From Sindora glabra (Eukaryota > Streptophyta > Magnoliopsida > Fabales > Fabaceae): 64,000 bases of DNA. The notes under the pieces are model-generated. The model searched no databases. It had not been told where the DNA came from and saw only the letters and a program-made list of their open reading frames with translations. Numbering within the stretch: the first letter of the stretch is position 1; each line of letters begins with the position of its first letter. Below, in pieces: positions 36,770 to 46,429 of this stretch. The translations under genes were made by a program, and so were the position numbers. The DNA lies in NCBI GenBank assembly GCA_020226215.1, contig CM035230.1, positions 19,635,883-19,699,882 on the forward strand, given 5' to 3'.

Positions 36770-37429
36770 GAATTAATTGGTGAGACCATTAATTTACAAT
36801 AGGAGATTACTAGTTTATAGAAGCTATATGCTTTATCAATAACTATGTAAATTATTTCTCTCTCATTTAAGATTTGATTCATAGTCCACGAGACACGAAA
36901 TGAATGATTTACATCTAAACAAGAACCCAACAAGGTATTTTCAAAATTCATAGTTTCTTTAAAAGCTTTTTAAAATATATAAGAGATTATTGTAAAAAAT
37001 GAGAGTATTTCAAAAGGTCTAAATTCTACATCAACTAAATCAAATCTCATGAGAAGATTTATATATAAGATTACTCATATAAGAAAATTAACAAGGAAAC
37101 AAAATGATGGGCTTATGTGCATGAGTTGAGCCAAGACAAGTGTAAATAGTGGATTTGTCCCTTATACACAAATATCTTGTGAAGTTTGGTGCAAGTTAGT
37201 TTTTGCAAAATTAAAATCTCATTTTAATGCTTATATAAAAATATGATATTTTACCAATTTGTTTTTGTTTTAACATTTTTAAGATTTACTGGTAATGTTT
37301 GCCAGATTTTCTTCAACGTTTGGTAACATTCCAAACATTCTCTAAATTTTCCTTAATGATTGGCAGTGTTCTAAATGTTCTTTGGTTTCTCTGCAATGTT
37401 TGCCAATGTTCACCTAGAAAAATTGTAAC
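36770..37429. other. Spacer, nothing recognised
   Basis: No protein motif or defined repeat was seen. At 37,270-37,450 the phrase AATGTTTG/GTTTGCCAGTGTT recurs loosely. Confidence 0.4.
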
Positions 37430-38315
37430 GTTTAACAAATTGGTTTTTTAGAATGTTTCTTTACTCTCTTATAAAAATGTGTCATCCTGAAAAGTTTGTT
37501 TGGGAACAAAATAACATGTGGGGTCATGGTTTGGATCAATTGTTATGTACAAGGAACTTTCACTTTCTTTTAGGTAAGTAAGATCAATTAAGTAAGTTTG
37601 GAGTTGATAGGTAAACTAGGTGTGGAGTGTGGTAGCATAAGCTTTATGGGTCATTGGACAATAAGTTATTTGAACTTAGATTTTTAGGAAGGTGGGAAGA
37701 GTTAGATCTTTGAGAGGCATATTGAAGTTAGGGAAGATGGTGACAAAAATTGTTTTAGCATTAATGGTTGATTGGATTGTAGCTAGGCAAGCTTGCTGGT
37801 GTTGGTCACACCTAGTATCCAGGATAGCTATTGGAGACACTATTAGCAATCTTTTTTGTCCATGAAAAGTGAAAGCAACTTTAATCACCAAAATGAATAT
37901 AAGTATATCCTTCCTGATGCCAATTGGGAAGAAGCTCTTTCGAAAATGGAATGGAAAAAATTTGTTCAGCACTAATGGCTTGGACTAGATATTGATCAAG
38001 AGAGGATGCCTAGATGTATTCCTTAATATTATGCTACTTTGGTTTGCATAGAGGTTTAATAATTTTGGTTAGGGTGGTCTGTTATTATTTCTCAAAAACC
38101 CAGTAGGGATTAACAAGTGGATATTAGGAGATTAGAATCTTACTATCTTTAGAAAGGTATGATGCTTCATATAGATAGTCTAATTTCTGGGCAATAGACT
38201 TTCTAAAAGAAAATGCTTCTGAAGGTAAGAAGTAGTCTGATGAAGAAGTTAAGGATCTAGAAGAGATAGAAGGTCTAGAAGAAATAGATCTAGAGCGAGT
38301 AACCTAATTTGACAT
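37430..38315 (-). pseudogene. Endogenous caulimovirid: movement-protein end of polyprotein ORF, broken
   Basis: Reading from 38,315 downwards, an ATG opens a Ser/Arg-rich segment (TRSRSISSRPSISSRSL) containing an early TAG. After a decayed stretch, 37,972-37,676 and on to about 37,440 resembles the movement protein of plant pararetroviruses (Caulimoviridae). Family features seen are an LDTR motif near 37,815, TIFVTIFPNFNMPLKD (about 37,750-37,700) and a downstream VPKQ motif near 37,500. Stops and frame changes separate the pieces. This is a host-genome fossil; capsid, protease and RT parts do not follow to the left. The genus (petuvirus- or florendovirus-like) is uncertain. Confidence 0.6.
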
Positions 38316-38832
38316 GGTAATAGAATTACTTCTAGGAAAAAGATAGTAATATTTTCAGAATATGAGCAGACAGCTCAAGACACACACACTCACTTCAAAG
38401 CAAAACTCTCAATGGCACTATACTTTTATCCTAAAATAACACTCATGTTTAAGCACCCAGTTATACAAAGAACTAATAGTTTTTGATATGGAAGATCAGT
38501 TTAAGCTGCAACCATAGAGCACACATAAATAGTCTAGAAGTATACTGCAACCATTCTCTCAACTCAACTCTCAACTCTTAATGAGAGCACCAAAATAAAA
38601 CACTGAATGAAAGATTTTTGAAATTCTTTTGAAATTCCTTTTTGCCTTAGATAACTAGACCTTCTTGCGATTTATAAAAAAATTACATCATCTAAACAAA
38701 TTAAAACAGTACTATAATATGGAGCAGATTCCTAATAAATTAAAGTAAACTATATTACAAAGGAAAAAGCATATTCTCGACAAATTAAAGTAAAATACAA
38801 TACAAAGAAAAAAGCATATTCAAATTTTGGAC
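38316..38832 (-). other. Intergenic region of the endogenous caulimovirid
   Basis: This non-coding stretch lies between the end of the RNase H-containing ORF (38,833) and the next ATG (38,315), on the minus strand. In a circular caulimovirid genome this position holds the promoter, leader and polyadenylation signals. A TTTATAAATCGC segment near 38,672 on the minus strand could be the TATA element, and repeated GAGTTGAGAG phrases follow. I did not find the usual TGGTATCAGAGC primer-binding motif. Confidence 0.45.
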
Positions 38833-40010
38833 TTATAGGCTAGCTGGGTCTTCAGAAGAATATCTTTCAAACCATGCTTCAGCATCATTATTCAAGTCAG
38901 ATCTTTGTCTTTGCCAGGGTTGGAAAGCTAAGTCATAAAATTCTTGACATCGAGATGGAAAGAGATTATTGTGCCAATCATGCCACTTAGCAATATGCCA
39001 TACATCCAGATAGAGATTGTTTGGATTAACACCATTCATTTGGTATAGTATAGCATGGATTTCTATCCAAAGGTCATAGGACATGAATGGGTAGGCAAGA
39101 ATATGATAGGAATAACAAGGTCTATGCTGATGATGAAATTCTTCATGAAATTGGGTAACTATGTGATCTTCTTGAACTTCCTCCTTAAGAAACCAATAAG
39201 AATGGAATGTGACTAGTACATATTGTTCAGGGATCTAAGTGAGATAGTTGACCCATTGCTGAAATGGTTTAAATAGGGAAAGCCACATCAGAAAATAGGA
39301 TGGTTGTGGTAATCTTCCAATAAGACTGAAGTTGAGCAATGATAAGATAGTATTTTTATCAATATAGCACCCAATAGTATAAGTCTTGATTATCATCTTC
39401 ATGAGAGCATATCCATATTTACTTGGCTGATTTAGGGGATAAGTTAAGTTGAAAATAGTAAAATATAGATAGTCAGGATTAGCAATATGGGAGCTTGATT
39501 GACCATGTTTTTTGATGCAAATAGCACTGTATGGGATGATTTGTTTTTCAAACCATTGATAAAGGATGTCATCTTTAAGATGAAGTGGAAGATTATGGTA
39601 TGGAGGAGACGGTTCAAATGATTCTCTAATAATCATAAAAATGGGAAGAACAGGGTAGATGGCATTGGGGTTAAACTCTGTAGGCCTGGAGAGAAAGTCT
39701 GCAAGAAAATTTCTTTTTCCTTTGACATGCTTGACATCAAACTTCCACTGTTTAAACCAAAATTTCCACCGAATTAATTGTGGCTGGGGTACTAGAGTCT
39801 TCTTTTGTTTAAGCATGGCTGGGAATGCAGATATATCTGTTTATATTAAGAAATGATGACCAACCAATGAAACTAGAATTTTTCAATAGCCTTTTTCATT
39901 GCAAGAATCTCTTTGAAATGCTTGAATCTTGTTATGGTTGTGCTTAATGCATTAGATGAACTTGTTGAATCCTAAGAGAATTGTTAGTTTAAACATTAGA
40001 ATAATTCTTT
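38833..40010 (-). pseudogene. Endogenous caulimovirid: RNase H and C-terminal extension
   Basis: From 39,816 down to 39,235 and on to 38,833 there is one continuous frame broken by a single TAG at 39,237-39,235; all other codons are open. The N-terminal part has the pararetrovirus RNase H C-terminal signature: PQLIRWKFWFKQWKFDVKH followed by GKRNFLADFLSRP. Upstream (about 40,010-39,820), decayed RNase H sequence with KAIEKF and, after a TAA, TDISAFPAM is visible in shifted frames. After the RNase H there is an extension of roughly 280 codons rich in Tyr, Trp and His (YPFMSYDLWIEIHAIL, WHDWHNNLFPSRCQEFYDLA), ending in TAG/TAA near 38,833. I know extensions of this style from endogenous caulimovirid ORFs but not their function. 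RT is absent. Confidence 0.65.
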
Positions 40011-40905
40011 AAGAACAATGAAAATTATATACCTCAGGCTACCATTTATTTCACCATCTTTTGTTATTATAATTTACAATTTTTAATTAAATAAAATTTA
40101 TTAGACTTAAGTTATATTACATTTACTAAAAATTTTCACATGTGCTAAATTGATTGTGAACATGAAAAAAAAAATACAAACTTTAGGAGAAAATTTTCAA
40201 ATGAGAAAAAAATTTACTATATTTACTATATTATTAAAGATTATATGATAATAAGTGTAAAGATTTTCAACCATAATCTTGCAATTTCTTAGCCACCATT
40301 TATATGTTTTTCTTATATCTCAAATCTTTAGTTAATATAAATATTTATACCTAGAAATACTTGTTTAACAAGAAATCATACTCCAATTTTAACCAAAAAA
40401 TATCTAACTTGAATAGGAAAATAATTTATAATAAAAATAATAATTAATAATAATTTGAATTTGAATCAAATACGACAGTGTATATTTAAATGAGAGGCAT
40501 ATATGCAGCAATATTTGTGAAATTGAGTTGTGTCCTTGAATTTTTTTTTTTTAAGCAGTGGTGGATATTTAAATCAAGGTAAGCCACAAAAAATTTTTTT
40601 TTAACTGTGGTGTATATTTAAATCAATGTACCAAAAATTATTTATATCTTAGGTTCATTATATAAAACTTATAAATTTTGTAAAAATAAACTCTTTTATT
40701 TCTATTTAATTTCTGAATAATATTAATGATTAATGTTAAACATGAGAAAAAAGATGACTATAGTGTATTACTGATGTAATATTATATCAATATACTATTA
40801 AATTTAATTATTAATTTATTATTATATAACATATCAGATTTAATTTTAAAAAAATTAATATATAATAAATTTTAATAATATACTGATAGATCACTACCAT
40901 TAGTG
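40011..40905. other. AT-rich spacer
   Basis: No gene was seen. A pair of similar phrases, TTTTTTTTTTAAGCAGTGGTG and TTTTTTTTTAACTGTGGTGTA, each followed by ATATTTAAATCAA, occurs near 40,545 and 40,600. Confidence 0.4.
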
Positions 40906-41350
40906 TAGTATAATCTTCTCCCACGAAAGTGATCCGCAACTCGGTGTATGTTTTCTAAATCGTAAAAGTGAAAGTTTGACGAAAGGTAGCTAAAAGCAAA
41001 GGCAGTGCCACTTTTCCAACAGTTCTAACTTTCTCTGTGGAAATTTAGTTCCGTAACTAGGGAAGGAAGGCCACTGGGTAATTTCCCCACGAGAAGTGGT
41101 CCGCAACTCAGTATAAGTTCTCTAAATCGTACAAGTTTGACAAAAGGTAGCTAAAAGAAGAAGCAGTGCTACTTTTCCAGCAGTTCTGACTCTCTCTTCG
41201 TGGAAATTTACTTATCCAACAATTCTAGCTTTCACTTCGTGGAAATTTAGTTCCATAACTATGGAAGGAAGGCTACGGGAAAATTTCCCCATGGAAGCTA
41301 TTCAATCAAACTCTAATGCTTATGATTTCCCATACCAATTAGTATATGAT
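40906..41350. repeat. Copy of the receptor gene's upstream region, internally duplicated
   Basis: Two and a half units of about 180 bp share CCGCAACTCRGTRTANGTT, AAAGGTAGCTAAAAG, AGCAGTGCYACTTTTCCA, GTGGAAATTTAGTTCC and GGAAGGAAGG. The same series (AGCAATAGTGCCATTTTTTCC, GGTGGAAATTTCGTTCC, CACTGGGATGTTTCCCCA, AATGCTAATGCTCATGATTT) occurs once at about 50,600-50,800, upstream of the LRR receptor pseudogene. This is therefore a paralogous 5' flank without a gene attached. Confidence 0.75.
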
Positions 41351-41585
41351 AAATATCACTGTCAACAGTGCATCCCATTTTTACCGATTATTTGTTTTTC
41401 ACATAAAATATTTCTCATAAATTATAATTATAAAATAATAAAAAATAACAATATTTTATTTATTTGATGTGAAATATAGAAAAATTAAAGAAAGTAATTA
41501 TTTTATTTAAAAAAATTTACTTTCCTCAAATATCATGATTTTCATTATTAATTTTTTAACTACAAATATATGCAGTATATCACTT

Positions 41586-41588
<3 letters not shown>

Positions 41589-41656
<68 letters not shown>
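41589..41656. repeat. (TA)n microsatellite
   Basis: An uninterrupted TA run of about 68 bases. Confidence 0.97.
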
Positions 41657-41659
<3 letters not shown>

Positions 41660-42330
41660 CTTTTTTGATGAATCAGAACTTTATGTCCAAAAACAACGGA
41701 ATGACAATTTTGTTAGGAATTAATATTGCAACGTATGTACCCCGAAAGGAAAATAGACAATTTTATCCATACCTAATAGCTACTCAAAATTTTTATTGAT
41801 TCAGATATAAATATGGATATAAAAAAAAATTAAGTACAGGTATCTATGAAAATTCGGGATTTTTTTTTTTGTAGGAATTGTATTGGCATGTGTACTGGCG
41901 AGAGGATCCCAATATTCATATTGCATAATATTTAATTAAATAATTATAACAATCTGTGTATATATATGTATATTAAATTACATAATAACAAGAAAATTAA
42001 GGTAGTAAATGTAATTATTTGATTTAAATATAAAAATAATTTTGAGATAAATTTTAACAAAAATCTGAAGTTATTCTTTGTTAGTATTATTAGTATATTT
42101 AAATAATTATTATTTTATTGTTATATATAAACTTTAATTTTTATAAAAAAATTATAATATAATATAAATAAATATATATCATATAAATAAAATAAAAAAA
42201 GCATGCGGATTTGATATAGATCAGGGTGAGTATCGAAAAGTTCACCGTACGATATAAATACGGAGACAAAAGGCAATGAATCATTTCTAGAAAATATATG
42301 ATTATGTTGATCTATGTTAAGCAAACCAAT
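41660..42330. other. AT-rich spacer
   Basis: No gene or defined repeat was recognised between the microsatellite and MITE copy B. Confidence 0.4.
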
Positions 42331-42339
42331 TAATATTGC

Positions 42340-43088
42340 AGGTCCGGTTGGAGGAAAAATGAATTTTTAGAATTTATTTTTTAATTTTTTTTATTTAGAC
42401 ATTCAAAAATTTTGATCAATAGAAAAATGAATTCTGGTCAACCAGAAAGTTGAATTATTTTTAAGAAAAATATTTTTTTATTTTTAAAGACGGAATTCAT
42501 TTTCTTTGTTACTCAATACATCTATACTCGAGTCCAAACTTTTTACATTCTTACTTTGTTACGCTATTGCGATCATAAATAAAATTTATTTTTATTTATT
42601 AAATATTTTATAATAGATGTTCTATTTTTATTTTTTTAAAATCTATTTTTATTTATTAAAATTTAGGTGTACATTTTTATACAATATTTACTAAAATATT
42701 CTCTCTCTTTTTTTCATGATGGATATTCTATTATATAATATTTCATAACAATTAATTAAACTAACTATGTGAATTTATGTATAAGATTTTGTAATGCCTT
42801 TAATATATATTTTATTATTAAAAATTAATCATTATTGGACTATTAAGTACCAAGAACAATAGAAATTTTATTAAATTTTTTTTAAAAGGTAAGTAAAATT
42901 ATAATAATTTTGAAGTAAATAATTTTGATTTACTTTAAACAGAATTAATTTTTCTTTATATACTAAATATCAAAAAATATTTTTTCTTTATGCATCAAAC
43001 AACAGAAAATCAATTCATTTTTTAGAAATATATTTTCTTTGGAAAGTATTTTCTAAAAAATTTATTTTCTTCAAAACCAATCGCACCC
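42340..43088 (+). mobile_element. Tourist-like MITE, copy B
   Basis: This 749-bp copy is collinear over its length with 58,180-58,938. It begins AGGTCCGGTTGGAGGAAAAA and ends AACCAATCGCACCC. TGC flanks it on both sides (42,337-42,339 and 43,089-43,091), a 3-bp duplication that departs from the TAA/TTA preference of the other two copies. Shared interior markers are AAAAATGAATTCTGGTCAAC, ACGCTATTGCGATCATAAA and ATCAATTCATTTTT. It has no coding capacity. Confidence 0.83.
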
Positions 43089-43099
43089 TGCATTTCCTC

Positions 43100-43734
43100 C
43101 ATTTTTCTCTTGCCGACCAAATCTAAAAAGAATTAATTGATCAATTTCTGCGATGCGACTAATAAATGCAAAGATAATAAAATATTAATTAACTATGATA
43201 GATTTAATTTTAATAAAGATAATTATTGTCAGATTATGCCATGTTTACTAAAAGAATTTATTGTGTAATAAATTGATTGCGAATCTAAAGAAACATTGGA
43301 TACAATTAATCTTCTAAGAGTATCTTCTAAGAAAAAGAGTGGATACATCTGTCACTAAATCAAATGAGTGAATTTTGTTATCGTTAACCGATGAAAACAG
43401 TTCTTATTTATTATTTCTTTCATTCTTATTTATCTATCACAATTAATTAATTTTATACATATTAAAAAAATAATTTTATTTATTTATTTTTATTAAAATT
43501 TTCAAAATTATCTTTTTACATAAAATTTAAAATAGTTAAAAATAGAAAGAGAAATATGAAGAAATAAATATAAATTAGTTGAAAGTATAAAATAATAAAA
43601 TATTTATTAAAAAACAATAAATTTAAAAAAATATTTAATATTTTATTAAAATTATAAAATAATAGATAAAAAGAAATAATTTTTTTAAAATATGATAAAT
43701 AAAAAAGAATGAAAGGGAGTATTTTTTTTTTAAA
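43100..43734. other. AT-rich spacer
   Basis: No gene or defined repeat was recognised. An open frame on the minus strand is Phe/Leu/Ile low-complexity translation. Confidence 0.4.
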
Positions 43735-43925
43735 TGACCTCTTACGCGTGAACGCAATTCCACAAATTCGTGGTATCGTTTTTCTTGGGGGAGACTTTCT
43801 CATGCTCACCACGATTCCGCCAAAAATAGTAATAGTCCCAGAACTCCTCCTCATTTACGCCCTCATGGAAGAAGACTCTCTTAGTTCTCATTAACTTACT
43901 CGTCCTTTCCTTGTCCTATGAGATT
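43735..43925 (+). repeat. Second block similar to receptor gene upstream sequence
   Basis: CTTACGCGTGAACGCAATTCCA and later TTCTCATTAACTTACTCGTCC correspond to CTTGCGCGTGAACACAATCCA and TTATTAACTTACTCTTCC at about 51,634-51,675, just before the TATA box of the LRR receptor pseudogene. Together with 40,906-41,350 it marks a second, gene-less copy of that promoter region, stretched by the MITE and the TA repeat. No receptor coding sequence follows. Confidence 0.55.
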
Positions 43926-43929
43926 AGCA

Positions 43930-44630
43930 TTGTCTAATTTACTGAAAAAGAAAAGCATGTGAAGCTTCAAACACCTTTTCATTTTTATTTTTTGTGATTA
44001 TATTTAAATAATTTATGATCATAAAATATTTGATTTATCTAATATTATATATAAAAATTAAAAATATTCATTTTCAAAATATTATATATTATTTTATTAA
44101 TAATTATAAAGCATGTAAGTCACATAAAATTCTTTATTTTTACACCTTTAAATGCCATTTTAATTAGATCTTCTACTTTAAGTTTCAGAAATTGAAATAT
44201 CTAAATCCCTTGCCCATCAATGCACCTCATTTTTACCATTTGAAAAATAGAATGGACAACTTAGTAATTTTACTCTATTTTAAATATTACCCAGAGACTA
44301 CGATTCAGATTAAAAATAAAATGACTATACGTCCTTTTTTTTCTATATTTTTTTATGTAAACATGCATAAACTTAAAAAGTCCTATTTTCAGAGACCTAC
44401 ACAAAGTTTATTAAATTTGAAGAGTTGGAATAGGTTAAAAAAACCACGCAAGCTTTCTAATGATCCATTGGATCGAGGAAAAATTATCTGTGTGAATATA
44501 AATATAAGTATAAAATATTAAAATAATAAAAATATTTTATTATTTAAGGTTAAATATGTAAAATGTGATGAAAAATATTTTCTATTTCAATTAAGAAAAT
44601 TGTTTTCTATACAAGATATTTTACACGTTT
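43930..44630. other. AT-rich spacer before the copia element
   Basis: An open frame at 44,192-44,521 (+) has no recognised similarity and no start context that I would trust. No other feature was seen. Confidence 0.35.
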
Positions 44631-44633
44631 ACC

Positions 44634-45045
44634 TGTTGTTGGTGGGTTCCTCCTAAAACCTATAATTTTTTTATATTTATTATTTTATATAAAGGGAAAA
44701 AATATAAAGGATTCAAAAAAAAAAAAAGAAAAAAAAGACATATAGGGCTATTTTATAATTAATCTTATTTTCATTAGAAAAGCCAAAATTTATTTTTTGG
44801 CGTCAGACATTCTGAATCCTTCTTGCTTAAGGATTTGTGTGGCTATATATATACATACATATATAGCGGAACAAAATTTTTTTGGGTGTAGCATGGGAAG
44901 GCGTAAAAAGGAATTTTTATCCTTTGGTTTTTTAAAAAGGTTTGTTGAGCCTAAAGTTCTATGCAAATCATGATTATGGGTGGAATTAAAAGGATCTTGA
45001 ACAACAAGAAGAAAAGCCTTTATGAAGAAAAGCCTCTACTTTGTG
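44634..45045 (+). repeat. 5' LTR (U3/R part; U5 appears deleted)
   Basis: It matches 48,965-49,375 throughout: TTTACTATTTAGTATAAAGG-type start, the purine run, AGGATTTGTGTGGCTATATA, GCGGAACA, TTTTTTTGGGTGT, TTATCCTTTGGTTTTTTAAA, ATGGGTGGAATTAAAAGGAT and CTTTGTGGA. Similarity ends near 45,045, and no primer-binding site follows. Confidence 0.8.
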
Positions 45046-45084
45046 GATGACTTGCTTTATGTGAAAGACTACTAATTACCAATA

Positions 45085-45705
45085 TTTGCAATTGAAAGCT
45101 TGAAAATAAATCTAATTTGGAGTTGGATTTGTTGTATAGATAGGTTTGTAGATATATCAGTAGTGGTAGAAGAGAATACATGGAATCATATTGAAGAAGA
45201 GACACATGCTCATATATTATTGATTAAATTTGAAAAATTATATGTCAGAAAGACCAAGAATAATAAAATATCACCAATAAAGCAAATGATAAGCATGAAA
45301 TATCAATATGGCACTTTGACAACAAATCACTTGAATAAGTATCAAGGGATTATCAATCAGTTTTCTACTGTAGGTATCAAATTTTAAAATGAAGTTCAAG
45401 GTTTGATACTTCTTGATTTTTTACTAGACTCATGGGAGACATTTAGAATGTGTGTATTTAATTCTACCTTAGATGACATGATGACTATTGATATTGCTAA
45501 AAATGGTGTCTTGAGTAAAAAGTTGAAGGGAAAAAACATGGTTCCTCTTCATAACCAGATATTATGGTTACCAAATCTCGAGGAAGAAGTAAAAGTTGAG
45601 GCACAAGGAATAGAGAATAGAGTTGAAGCAAATTTAGAAAAAAAATTTGAAAATGTTGAGTATCATTATTGTAGTAAAAAAGGGCACATCAAGAAATATT
45701 GCTAG
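45085..45705 (+). pseudogene. Copia gag remnant with CCHC zinc knuckle
   Basis: Frames at 45,100-45,387 and 45,403-45,705 together give a UBN2-type Gag: AHILLIKFEKLYVRK, MKYQYGTLTTNHLNKYQGII, LLDFLLDSWETFRMCV, and the knuckle YHYCSKKGHIKKYC at about 45,661-45,702. The two frames are separated by a TAA and about 15 bases. The N-terminal Gag residues are missing, consistent with a deletion that also took the primer-binding site. Confidence 0.75.
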
Positions 45706-45839
45706 AATTTAAAAAAGGACAATAAAAAGAAAGGTCAAACAAAAAAAGGAAAAGGTAAAGAAGATAAAATTAATGAAGATAAGGCTAATATAACTATTAA
45801 TCAAATTTTTTTGTTCATAGAGATAATGTCATCAACCTT

Positions 45840-46330
45840 GCAAAGAATAAAATCAGTTTGCTAGTTAATAGTGGTGTTTCCACTTATATTACATATAGAA
45901 GAGATTTTTTTTTATCTTACACTCCTAGTGATTTTGGAGATGTTAGATTGGCTCATGAGTATACAGTAAAATGTGTTGGTATTGGAGATATCATTTTGAA
46001 AACATCCAATAGAACCAAATTAATCCTTAAACATGTAAAATATGTTCCAAACATTCAGTTAAACCTAATCTTTAAGGGTAAACTTTGTTATAAAAACTAT
46101 GATAATTTTTTCTCATGTGACTAGTGGAAGCTTACTAAGGGTTCTATGGTTATGGCTAAGGGATTAAGGTATTCTACACTTTTCTTGACTCAAGCAAAAA
46201 TTATCCAAGATGTTATTAATTTTGCAAAGTCAAGTGATAAGACTAAGTTATAGTATAAGAAGTTATGTCATGTGAGTGAAAAAGGGATTGCTATTTTGGT
46301 TAAAAGAGATGCATTATATATAGTGTAGAA
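45840..46330 (+). pseudogene. Copia aspartic protease and pre-integrase remnant
   Basis: LLVNSGVSTYITYRRDFF (from about 45,858) is the protease active-site region. The catalytic Asp of the family's DSG triad is Asn here (VNSG), so the enzyme would be inactive. VRLAHEYTVKCVGIGDIILK, LILKHVKYVPNIQLNLI and a GAG-pre-integrase-like LCHVSEKGIAILVKR follow, with stops. Confidence 0.75.
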
Positions 46331-46429
46331 TTCATATTTGTAAAGGTGTGATCATTATTTAGTTGGAAAATAGAACAAAGTAATTTTTAAAAGTTGTCCA
46401 CCTTCTAGAAAATTGGAGATACTTGAATT

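Noticed and set aside
43516..43854. Minus-strand frame of 112 codons rich in Phe, Leu and Ile
   Set aside because: Low-complexity translation of AT-rich DNA; its N-terminal part overlaps the receptor-upstream repeat block.
44192..44521. Plus-strand frame of 109 codons
   Set aside because: No recognised motif, AT-driven Asn/Lys/Ile composition, no promoter or conserved context.
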